A stretch of 64,000 bases of DNA from Clavulina sp. PMI_390 (taxonomy: Eukaryota; Basidiomycota; Agaricomycetes; Cantharellales; Hydnaceae), in the NCBI GenBank assembly GCA_015039315.1, contig WIDE01000001.1, positions 1,077,282 through 1,141,281 of the forward strand, given 5' to 3'. The notes beneath the pieces were generated by a model. It saw only the letters and a list, made by a program, of their open reading frames with translations. It was not told where the DNA came from and did no database searches. Positions within the stretch are counted from its first letter, which is position 1, and every line of letters starts with the position of its first letter. Below are positions 45,535 to 55,326 of the stretch, piece after piece. Made by a program: the position numbers and the translations under genes.

Positions 45535-46901
45535 TTAGAGACGGCCGTCAGAGGTGGTAGTCTCCAAGGAAGGAAAATGTACGCGTGACCGCCTTCCCCT
45601 CCATGTGTCAAGACCGCGAGATTGTCTAGCCCCTCGAAGGAGAGGGGGACGATAGGAGCTTTGATCCGTGTAGTACGTCGCGGAAGATGCCACAGAAGGT
45701 GCCATAGCTAGCTGAATTCGCGAGATTGGTCGAAACACGCCATGGAGCTGAGTATCAGGACTATGAGCAACCTGTAGGGACGCAGTCGAGGCTGACCCCG
45801 AGATCTGTAGGTTTTGAGTATCGACGGATTCTTTCGTAATAGCGGCACTATGATCATCGAGGAAGTGCTCTGGTTCGTGGTCACTGACCTCATGAACCTC
45901 CAGAGGTGACGAGCAGGGATTATCCACAGAGTATTGTCCCTCTACCTCATCCTCGGAGATTTCGAAATCGGGGAGATCTTTGATATTGATGTGTAGACTA
46001 TGTGGGAGAAATGAGGGCCGATCTTTTCCAATTGCATGCGTCAGACATAACATTGGTGGGGAGGATAGAACTTGCTTACCCGCTTGAGACTTGACTCCAC
46101 ACTCGATCATTTGATCCCATAGATGAGCGAACATCCCGTTGATGATGTTGTACCCCTGTGCAGTAAATAAATGCCTATATGAGCTGCGGTCGAGTAGGTG
46201 AGCGCTGTGAAAACCAGGAGCTTGTTCGGTGAGCTTTGGACGCAAGATCCCATCGCTCAAGGTGAATCGATACGGCCTGAAGTACCACCCAGAGACATCG
46301 ATTGCGTATAAATGAGTGAAGTGCCCCAACGATTCCATTGTATCGTCATTGGTCCTGACTGATTGATATAAAGAATCGAATCTGAAGCGAGGGCGGGTCA
46401 TAAGTTATTAGAAGTATCACTCTCCAGTGGAGACGGACCTTTCGGTCATTTTCCGGTGTGCCTCCGCCCGAAGCAAACCATTGTCGATAGTCGCCAGAGT
46501 CTTAGTGTCTTCGAGCATCAAAGGAAGCGAAAAGTGCTTCTGTTCGGCACTCAATCGTAACACAGCACATTGGCCTGTCTGAGAGAACATGCTGTAGTAA
46601 GAATTTAATCTTTGGTAAGGAAGAGGCGCAAGCAAACCTCGCCGTTTCCTCCAGCTTTGACGAAGAACTTGGTTGGCCCGGTCGCGATATCCCAGCCGGG
46701 GAAGTAGTTCTTGAAAATACACCCCCAAAAGTCATCAATAGCGTCGGCCCCCCTAAGACCCATGTCCTCGACTGTTCTGAGTATAAGTTCTCGGACCTCA
46801 CTAGGCCATGGACTGTTATTGATGATGTCCTTGACTTCGTCGTCTGTTGCGTTTTCGATATCTCTAGTGGAGGGATTCGTAACGTCGAGGTAAAAAGACA
46901 T
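45535..46901 (-). CDS. Hypothetical protein
   Basis: I do not recognise this protein. ATG 46901 opens MSFYLDVTNPSTRDIENATD, with DMGLRGADAIDDFWGCIFKN and FPGWDIATGP. An intron near 46580-46635 joins GQCAVLRLSAEQKHFSLPLM. A short GT-AG intron of about 41 nt near 46380-46420 then joins ERSVSTGE to FDSLYQSVRTNDDTMESLGH. The later part has GYNIINGMFAHLWDQMIE and an acidic Ser-rich tail ending TTTSDGRL. The globular first half and disordered tail suggest a soluble protein. It is head-to-head with DUF4139 copy 6, 463 bp away. Confidence 0.55.
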
Positions 46902-47364
46902 GGCGGCTTCGAGTATATCCAGGAGTGTTTTGGCAATAGGATCCCTAGCCTTTCTGTGTGCATTTTATGGATCAAAGGGATGAGACGATATGAGACTGCC
47001 GTGGTTGAAGCGTGAGAAAAAAGTATGGCGAAGCCACTGAGGTGCCTGAGTTGTGTCAGACATCCATCATTTGGGAATTCCCACCCAAAGTAACTTAACT
47101 ATCACTCGTCGGCGGTTCTGATATGTAACCGACCACAGTTTGTCTCAGATTTGGGTTCCAGCTGTTCTGGAGTTGGGCGTTGGCCAGATTTCAAATTATG
47201 ACGATTCGTGCCCCACAACAGGGTCTTGGGGCAGTGCCAGGATCCGGGCTGGCTCCCTGTCTGAAGTTTGCTTCCCATACAACAAGAGCCATAACTTCAC
47301 CAGATATTTAGAGCTTTCCATTCCACCTGAATAACATTCGGGCAGAAATATTTGGCGATTACCA
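46902..47364. promoter_or_regulatory. Divergent promoter region: hypothetical gene / DUF4139 copy 6
   Basis: DUF4139 copy 6 has no small gene upstream, and its upstream sequence does not resemble that of the other copies. A TATA-like AGATATTTAGAG lies near 47302-47313, about 55 bp before the ATG. Confidence 0.45.
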
Positions 47365-49456
47365 ATGTCCATCGAACTCAATGCTCAAGCTCACCCTGTT
47401 TCTGCTGTCACGGTGTATCAAGATGATGGTGCTCTCGTCCAGCGTCATTTCCTTGTAACCCTCCAGGTATGGTGCTCAATCCGCTGCTATAAAATCCATT
47501 AACCCAACTCTCGACGTCGCGCGTTATACGCACAGGCAGGCCAAAATGAGATTGTAATCACTCGTCTTTCCAACTATATTTCAAATGACTCTATCCGTGT
47601 TGAGGCCGAAAGCTCCAGCTCCTCTCAACACCTCGTCGTCTTTGATGTCACTCCCCTTGCCCCTTCGTCTGCAAACCTCGACCCTAATCCTGATGGCGCT
47701 GAACTGGACGGCCTGAACCAGAAGAAGGATGCTCTCCAAGGGAGTATCGCAATATTGGAGAAGCAGCAAGAAGTTCTGAAGAAATACGGTGAAGATATCA
47801 CGCCAGCTGGCAGCAGCGGTGATATCTTCCATCCTGCCGCCTTGGAGCAGTTCCTTGACATCTATGGCTCAAGGCAAGCACAAATTGATTCAGAGTTGGT
47901 CAAGTTGAGGAAGGAACACGACGCCTTGGACCGTCGAGTGAACGAGCTTAATAGCAAATCGGCTGTGGCGAACTTGGCGAGGATGATGCCGAGCGTCAAA
48001 ATCGTGATGCTGGCGAAGGAGGATGGGGACGCTTCAATCATCCTTAACTATGGTATGTGAACCTAATCCGTTGTAAAAGTGCTTGATTGTCTCATTAGTT
48101 CTCAGTCGTAAGCCAGGCGTCCTGGTCAAGCTTGTACGATGTACGAGCCGAACTGCCTACTGCTACCTCGGGCAAGGGCTCTACACCTTCCGTTGAGGTG
48201 CAGTACCGTGCATCGATACGCCAAACGACTGGAGAGGACTGGGATAACGTTGCTCTCACCCTTTCCACTGCTTCGCCAACTATTGGCAGCGCAATCCCTA
48301 ACCTTGAAATGCTGCGCATTACCCCAATCCGCCCCCTTGTAATGCCTCCAACTATGGCTCCCCCTGGGGGCAAGAGCTTCAAAAAGCGTAAGGAGTCGCT
48401 AGCCAGAACAATGTCTAGATCCGCGATGATCGAGCCAGAAGAATTTGATGACGACATGGCCTTTGGGTTGTTCGATGATGGCCCTGCTGTCGATGTCAAG
48501 GAGGGTGGCCTCAGTTTGACCTATGGAATTGGTGGAAAGTCGTCGATTCCAAGTAACACGGATTGGCATCGCGTTTCAATTGCTGTGAGTCGCGTTGAAC
48601 ATCGCTGTGCCAGAATCACACTGATTTGCTTCGTAAAGAACATTGACCTCCCTGCTGAGCTTGAATGGATTACGGTGCCTCGCAAGCTTACTTCAGCCTT
48701 CCTGCGCTGCCGGATTCGTAACTCTAGCAGCTATGAGTTCATCAACGGTATGGCTCTCTTTCGCTTTGGACTTTCAGCTTTTGCCGTCAAGCTTGCTCAC
48801 AGCATATTATCTGCCATGAACATACTTTAGGTCCCGGTAGCGTCTTCATTGATGGTAACTTCGCCTCCAAAACCCATCTCCCGAGTGTTTCTCCTGGGGA
48901 ATCCTTCTCGTGCTCCCTGGGCGTTGATCCCTCGCTCCGTATTACCTATCATCCTCAAAAGAAGATTGCAACTTCGGCCTCGACAGGCCTCATGGCCGCG
49001 CTATCCAACAAGAAAGAGCACCAGACTACGACATTCCGTCAACGTATCACGATTAAAAACACTCGTCTCGGCCCTGTCTCTAGATTGATTGTGCAGGACC
49101 AAGTTCCCGTGAGCGAGGACTCGAAGCTCAAGGTGATTGTGCAGCAGCCCAGCGAGAAAGGACTCGGCCCATTGCACCCGTCAGCAACGAACGCGTCAGG
49201 TGGTGGTGCCGGCTCGGGAGGGACAGTCACATCCACCAGCTCTGCGATGAGCAGTGGTGGCAGTGAGGCAACGTTGACAGCAAATGTGGCAAAGAACGTA
49301 GTTGCGCGCTGGGCCCAGAAGAGCGAGGAGAAAGGCGGGAGTGGGGGGGCGAAGGGTGATGGTGTGATTGAGTGGATCTGCTCTGACCTAACGGATACGG
49401 TAGACCTGGAGCTGGTTTACGACGTGTCTGCTCCCAGCGATATGAGATGGGAATAA
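47365..49456 (+). CDS. DUF4140/DUF4139 protein, copy 6
   Basis: Five exons in the opposite orientation to copies 1-5. ATG 47365 (MSIELNAQAHPVSAVTVYQD). The first intron has a GT donor (CAG|GTATGG) and rejoins at AGQNEIVITRLSNYIS. Exon 2 has ILEKQQEVLKKYGEDITPAG and VKLRKEHDALDRRVNELNSK. Exon 3 carries VSQASWSSLYDVRAELPTAT and a Pro/Lys linker (MPPTMAPPGGKSFKKRKESL). Exon 4 is ELEWITVPRKLTSAFLRCRI. The last exon runs from GPGSVFIDGNFASKTHLPSV to DMRWE. Its 3' UTR is close to that of copy 5. The frame is intact. Confidence 0.87.
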
Positions 49457-50056
49457 GGAACTAAAACCACACTATTTTCCTTTCATATTAGTGCACAGGA
49501 TATTTGCTGGTAGTATGACCTCTCTTAATATAAATTTCCAGCCACAGCTCGAGAGCGTTCCTCTGACCGAAGCCCCCTTGTCCTAATGACCAACCGAGGA
49601 ATGTGAAGACGAACGCAGGAATACATTGCTTGCAGCCATCAATCCATTACGTTAATAATATGGCCTCAACTCCCAGCGTACAAAAAAGAAGTCCAAACGA
49701 TTAAAGAAGAAATGGAGGAGACCAAAATGAGTACCGATTCTTGTCCCATCTGAATCTTTATATCACCACCTCGACCTGACCCGCAACCATCTCTGCGCAG
49801 GTTATCCATCCAATGCACAGAGTCTGAGCCGGTCATACATCTAGATTAGGCCATAGTTCTGTGTGCAGCCGTCTAAAGGAGTGGAAAAAATGAGCTACAA
49901 AGTTCTGATATAGGACCTGAGATCGAAATAAGCGGTGCTTACCTGCAGAGCAAGTACGACTGGCGTTCTAAGGCGCTCGATTTCTGGCTCTCGACGGCAA
50001 GAGCCATCAGAAACCATGCAGTGAAGAGCAATAGAGACTCCCGTTGCGCGGATATC
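49457..50056. other. 3' UTR and convergent spacer before small gene 5 (minus strand)
   Basis: Contains the 3' UTR intron of small gene 5 (49872-49942; donor GCAG|GTAAGC, acceptor CCTTTAG|AC on the minus strand). It closely matches 27708-28274 inverted. No gene is seen. Confidence 0.6.
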
Positions 50057-50371
50057 TCAGCGCGAGGAGGGAAGAACGGGCGCTCCCTGGAAACCATAAG
50101 AGCCTTGGAGGTTGGCTAGTGCGCCAGAGAAGTCCTTCGTGTTACGCTCGGCGCTCTGGGACTTGAAAGCGTGCTTCTCGGCAGGGAACGAGGATGAGGA
50201 GACGGGGGCAGTTTGGGGGAGGATTGGAGCGACACCAAACCCGTATGAGGTCGAGAGCTCGGCAAAGGCACGTGAATAGTCTTTGGTTTGAGATTGAGAT
50301 GCACCCTTCATCGGAACAAGAGACTGAGTAGACTCGGAGTACGAAGAGGTGGAGTACGAGGAGGAAGACAT
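50057..50371 (-). CDS. Small Ser-rich YGF-repeat protein, copy 5
   Basis: A 104-aa intronless frame with MSSSSYSTSSYSESTQSLVP, then YSRAFAELSTSYGFGVAP, then FSGALANLQGSYGFQGAP and VLPSSR. It differs from copy 4 at four residues only. Function unknown. Confidence 0.82.
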   Translation of the reverse strand: MSSSSYSTSSYSESTQSLVPMKGASQSQTKDYSRAFAELSTSYGFGVAPILPQTAPVSSSSFPAEKHAFKSQSAERNTKDFSGALANLQGSYGFQGAPVLPSSR

Positions 50372-51536
50372 TGCGAGTGTAGAGTGGGTTGTGAGAGAGG
50401 TTGGTTGGTGTGGAATGGCTTGGTTGCTTTGGAGGAGTTGCTTGTGTAGTGAGGAATCTTTTAAGATCCTCTCGCTCGCGCTCTCTTATACCTTCTCAAC
50501 ATCCTCTGTGGCTGCGGTTCGGACGCTGCGCCAAGTCCGGTGGTCGACGGGGATGCATTCCAGAGACTCTCATTCTCACTCATGCACTCATCGAGTCATA
50601 ACAGCGGCTCAGACTGCGCTATTCAGTTCCATAATGACTCCTAGCAGACAATGAATAAACGCTTTCATTCTGGCGCCGAGTGAGCGGGACACTTACCACG
50701 GCGCAGTCAAAGTGAATTGAAAAGTGTTCGGGGAGGCTGGTTTAGATAAGCCGGGAGTGATTCATTCTGGAAAGTGTTGCGCAGTCCCCTCACTGAACCA
50801 ACCAAGTTATGCAGCATGGACATGGTCGACTGTGCGTCAGCTTCCGCAGGGAGGTGCAACGATACGAGAGTGTCAGGTCATTGTCTCTAACCCAGTTTGG
50901 CGCCCTGTCATCCGCAGCAAGACGACTGTACTAGAACATGTGAGTTGACACGACATCGCACGTCCCAGGCCGCGAAGGGCATCTTCAAGGCGTGATGCTT
51001 AGATAGTGCGAGGGGTCAAGAAGCCATAGACGCTGGCCTAAAGGACGTACAAGATATCAACTGCAGCATCACCGAGCGAATGGAGACGACAACGACGCAG
51101 GAGGGTTGGGGGTTTCGGCCACATCGATCGGGCGTCTTAGCTTGCTCTCAAAATGATAGACATACACTTGCTATGAGAAGAGATTGACGCGACAAAATTT
51201 CACCATCAGGTGCTGTCGACAAACCTGTGACGAGGGTGTTGTGATGTGTAGGAAGACTGCTTCTAAATTTCCTGGGAGGTGTACAGCCCAAACAATATCC
51301 TCGCACACAGCTCAGATTGGCAGCAACTCAGATCTGCCATACCCCGCGCTGATTGGCCCTTTCCCTTTCTCATTGGAGATGTTTTGTTCCCCACGGTTGC
51401 CAAGAGCAAGAGGCAGTGCTGTGCGGGCCCGCATGTTGACTCGGGACGCTTCTAACCAAAACCTATAAAGCTAGCTGAACTCCAAGCTTTCAACTCTTCC
51501 CTCTGTTGCCCCCCGTCTTGAGCCTGAATACCATCT
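50372..51536. promoter_or_regulatory. Divergent promoter region: small gene 5 / DUF4139 copy 7
   Basis: Minus-strand proximal TATA (GGTATAAGAG, near 50482-50491) and distal block with donor-like GTG|GTAAGT (plus-strand 50695-50696) belong to small gene 5. A plus-strand CCTATAAAGC near 51462-51471 lies about 70 bp before the DUF4139 copy 7 ATG. The middle, 50900-51400, is unique to this copy and shows no gene. Confidence 0.58.
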
Positions 51537-53596
51537 ATGTCTATCGAGGTCAATGCCCAAACACAGCCCGTTTTTGCCGTCACGGTCTATCAACATGACG
51601 GCGCCCTCGTCCAGCGCCGATTCCCTGTAACCCTTCAGGCAAGTTGCTCAATCCCTTGCTATGATGGTTCGGCCTCATCAATTCGCGCCAAATGAACACA
51701 GAGTGGTCAAAACGAGATCTCAATCACGCGTCTCTCCAAGTATATCTCGAACGACTCCATTCGCGTCGAAGCCGAAGGTTCCAGCTCCTCACAACACCTT
51801 GTAGTGTTTGATGTCACCCCTGTTGCGCCTTCTTCCGCAAACCCTGATCCTAATCCTGATGGTGCTGAACTGGAGAATCTGAACGAGACAAAGGAGGCCT
51901 TGAAAGCAAGCATTGCTATCCTGGAGAAGCAGCAAGCAGTTCTGAAGAAATACGGCGACGACATCAAGCCTACTGGTGGTAACAGTAATAGCGCTGTCTT
52001 CGACCCCGCCGCCCTGGAACAGTTCCTCGATGTGTATGGCTCCAGGCAGGCGAAGATTGATGAGGAGCTAGTAAGGCTTAGGAAGGAGTATGATGTCGTG
52101 CATCGTCGAGTAAACGAGCTGAATAGCAAGACGGCCGTTGCGAACCTGGCGAGGATGATGCCCAGTGTCAAGATCGTGATGCTTGCAAAGGAGGATGGGG
52201 AGGCAACACTTATTCTCAATTATGGTACGTGATCTCACCTCATCTTGGGATATTCAATCGCCTGATTCTCTTCGCAGTTGTAAGCCAGGCATCATGGTCG
52301 AGCTTGTACGATGTACGGGCGGAGCTGCCCACCGCCACCTCGGGCAAAGGCTCAACACCATCCGTTGAAGTTCAGTATCGTGCTTCGATTCGCCAAACGA
52401 CTGGAGAAGATTGGGATAACGTCGCTCTCACCCTTTCCACTGCGTCGCCGACCGTTGGGAGCACGATACCAACTTTGGATATGATACGCATCGCACCTGT
52501 GCGTCCTCCTCCCTCTGTTGCGTATGCCTCGGCTCCCGGGGGCTCCAAAAGGTCCAGGGTGTCGCGGTTCCTGGACACTCGTGAAGCAGTGGAGGAAGAT
52601 TCAGACGAAGATATGGGTTTCGGCTTATTCGATGACGGCCCAACAATCAGTGTCAAGGAGGCTGGTCTTAGCCTTACTTATGGGATTACTGGGAAATCTT
52701 CAATCCCAAGTAACATGGATTGGCATCGTGTCTCAATCGCCGTGCGTTGCTGCTGGTGTTTTTTCTCTTTCCTCTGAAGACTGACTCTCTCTGCACAGAA
52801 CATTGACCTCCCTGCTGAACTCGAGTGGATCACAGTACCTCGAAAGCTCACATCAGCCTTTCTACGCTGCCGTATTCGTAACACCAGTGCCTACGAGTTC
52901 ATTGACGGTAAGTGGGACGTGTCCGGTTGGCCCCTTGTATCATCTATCTCAGAACTCGCTGTTTCCCATGCAGGTCCTGGAAGCGTTTTCATTGATGGCA
53001 ACTTCGCCTCTAAAACTCAGCTCCCGAGCGTCTCCCCGGGAGAGTCCTTCTCGTGCTCTCTTGGTGTTGACCCTTCCCTCCGTATCACGTATCATCCTCA
53101 GAAGAAGATCGCGACCTCAACCTCCGCAGGCCTCATGGCTGCTCTATCGAACAAGAAAGAAAGCCAGACCACCACATTCCGTCAACGCATTACGATCAAG
53201 AACACCCGTCTTGGACCTGTCTCTCGATTGATTGTTCAGGATCAGGTACCTGTCAGTGAGGACTCAAAGCTCAAGGTCATGGTACAACAGCCGAACGAGA
53301 AGGGGCTCGGCCCATTGAATCCCTCCGCCAACAATGCGGCTGGTGGCGCAGGGTCGGGCGGGACAGTTACTTCTGCCACCTTGGCGAAGGGTAGTGGTGG
53401 CAGCGAGGCGACGCTGACAGCGAACGTGGCGAAGAATGTAGTTGCCCGCTGGGCCCAGAAGAGCGAAGAGAAGGGCGGGAGTGGAGGGGCGAAGGGTGAT
53501 GGTGTGATCGAGTGGATCTGCAATGATCTATTGGATACCGTAGACCTCGAGTTGGTTTACGACGTTTCTGCTCCCAGCGATATGCGATGGGAGTAG
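51537..53596 (+). CDS. DUF4140/DUF4139 protein, copy 7
   Basis: Five exons from ATG 51537 (MSIEVNAQTQPVFAVTVYQH). The first intron has a GC donor (CAG|GCAAGT, GC at 51639-51640) and rejoins at SGQNEISITRLSKYIS. Exon 2 has ILEKQQAVLKKYGDDIKPTG, exon 3 VSQASWSSLYDVRAELPTAT with a short linker (ASAPGGSKRSRVSRFLDTRE) and acidic EEDSDEDMGFGLFDDGP. Exon 4 is ELEWITVPRKLTSAFLRCRI. The last exon runs from GPGSVFIDGNFASKTQLPSV to DMRWE. The frame is intact. Its N-terminal part is closest to copy 4 (shared MMPSVKIVMLAKEDGEAT), which also has a GC first-intron donor. Confidence 0.87.
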
Positions 53597-54283
53597 GGAA
53601 AATCGACAAAGTTGTTATTGCACATCCGTTGTCTACTAGCTCGTCATTATCGCTTAACCATTGTTTACGCAAATTGTTTCCAATCTCAACCGTGGAACTT
53701 GCCCAAGTAGTTACTATAATACACCCCATGTGCCACGATGTGGCTGATTCTCACCAGTGTGGAAGCGACGGAAAAGATGGCAGCAATCAATATAGCAGGA
53801 TCCACGCTCGCATTGTACAAATGGTACGAGAACGGAGATCAAAAAATGGATCCGATATTGCAGTCGGAGAAGAAGAAAAAAAGAAACAAGAGATTTGGAA
53901 CCGAGAATTATAGCACAAAGCTACTCTTGAGGCGCAGCAGAATGAACCCCAATTCTCCAGGGCTACATGTAACGCCAACAGCAATTTAGCCCAAATCCCT
54001 TCACTGCCCATCATACTGGTCTATCACCCATCACAAGTATTCAGGAGCCAGATGGCCTAGCGTGCATCAGAGGACAGCCGCCTGGAAGGACCGAGGGATC
54101 AAATTAGAATCAGCTTCCATGGAAATATTTGAAAGGTGTTTGTGGAAATTCAGGCTTACCTGCAAGGCAAGTACGGCTGGCGTTCTAAGGTGTTTGGAAT
54201 ATTTGATTCCCGTGAATCCGATCCCGAGAATCACGCAAATCAAGACATTCGAAAGCAAGATACCGTCCCATCGCGTGAATGAT
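53597..54283. other. Convergent spacer between DUF4139 copy 7 and small gene 6
   Basis: Contains the minus-strand 3' UTR intron of small gene 6 (54082-54159; GCAG|GTAAGC to TTCCAG|GCGG). The segment 53700-54050 is not shared with the other units and has no convincing gene. Confidence 0.55.
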
Positions 54284-54598
54284 TTAGCGCGAGGAAGGGA
54301 GAACCGGAGCGCCTTGGAAGCCGTATGAGCCCTGGAGGTTGGCTAAGGCGCTGGAGAAGTCTTTAGCATTGCGGATGTTGCTCTGAGGCATGTAGGCATG
54401 CTTATCGGCTGGGAATGAGGAGGGGGTGGAGGGAGTAGTCTGGGGAAGCATGGGCGCCACGCCAAACCCGTACGAGGTTGAGAGCTCGGCAAAGGCACGC
54501 GAGTAATCTTTGGTTTGGGATTGAGATGCACCCTTCATTGGGGCAAGAGGCTGAGTAGACTCAGAGTAGGAAGAAGCAGAGTAGGAGGAGGAAGACAT
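54284..54598 (-). CDS. Small Ser-rich YGF-repeat protein, copy 6
   Basis: A 104-aa intronless frame: MSSSSYSASSYSESTQPLAP, then YSRAFAELSTSYGFGVAP, a spacer with SFPADKHAYMPQSN, then FSSALANLQGSYGFQGAP and VLPSSR. The RNAK and FSSALA features and the 3' UTR ally it with copy 2. Function unknown. Confidence 0.8.
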   Translation of the reverse strand: MSSSSYSASSYSESTQPLAPMKGASQSQTKDYSRAFAELSTSYGFGVAPMLPQTTPSTPSSFPADKHAYMPQSNIRNAKDFSSALANLQGSYGFQGAPVLPSSR

Positions 54599-55326
54599 TG
54601 CGAATGTGGATTGGGTTGTGAGAGTGGTTGGTTGATACGGAATGGCCTGGTTGCTTTGGAGGAGTTGCTTGTGGAGTGAAGAGACCTCACCAGCCTCTCA
54701 TTGTGGTCTTCTTATACCCTCTCAGCATGTTTCGTTGCTGCGGTTCCGACGCTGCCAAGTCCGGTGGTGGACGGGGATGCTTTGCAGAGAGCGTTATTCT
54801 CACTCATCAACTCATCGAGTCATAACAGCGGGACAAACTGCGCTATTCAGACCGAGAATGACCCCTTTCAGTGATTAACTATGCTCTCATTTCGGCGCGC
54901 GTTCGCTGAATAGGAATCTCACCACGGCGCAGTCGAAGTGAATTGAAAAGTGTTCGGGGAGGCGAGTTTACATAAGCTAGGGTGATTCATTCTGCAAAGT
55001 TTTGCGCAGTTGCCTCACAGTCCGTCGGCCACCAACGAGGCAGCATGACACACTCTGCGCTGGTCTCCGCAGCAATGCGTCCTAAGGGCTAGATGTAGAA
55101 TGCCCGGAGTGTTCTAGTGGCTGAGGGCCTGTGTGGAGAGAAATTAATGGTGATGAGCGAGCCAGAATGTAACGCGTGATATTATCGTCTGCGATACAAC
55201 AGCACAAGAGTGGGAAATATATAGCGACGTTATGGTGGAGCGTCATATGATATAACAGTCTTATCAAGCTTCATCCCTCCAACCTCCCAGCTATCGCTCA
55301 ATTGGACCTCTCATTACCATGACCAA
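54599..55326. promoter_or_regulatory. Promoter of small gene 6 and end of the repeat array
   Basis: On the minus strand a proximal GGGTATAAGAAG lies near 54711-54722, and the distal conserved block with donor-like GTG|GTGAGA lies at 54921-54922 and beyond (CAATTCACTTCGACTGCGCC). The CAAAACTTTGCAGAATGAAT block (complement near 54985-55010) is the last shared element. Similarity to the array fades at about 55080, which may be an inversion breakpoint. The rest is spacer before the arrestin-like gene. Confidence 0.55.

Larger units (their letters stand above)
47365..50870. repeat. Right arm of an inverted pair (DUF4139 copy 6 - small gene 5 unit)
   Basis: Reverse-orientation match of 26900-30337, covering the DUF4139 gene, convergent spacer, small gene and its promoter blocks. 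It is followed at 51537-54598 by a second, less similar unit (DUF4139 copy 7 and small gene 6). Confidence 0.7.
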
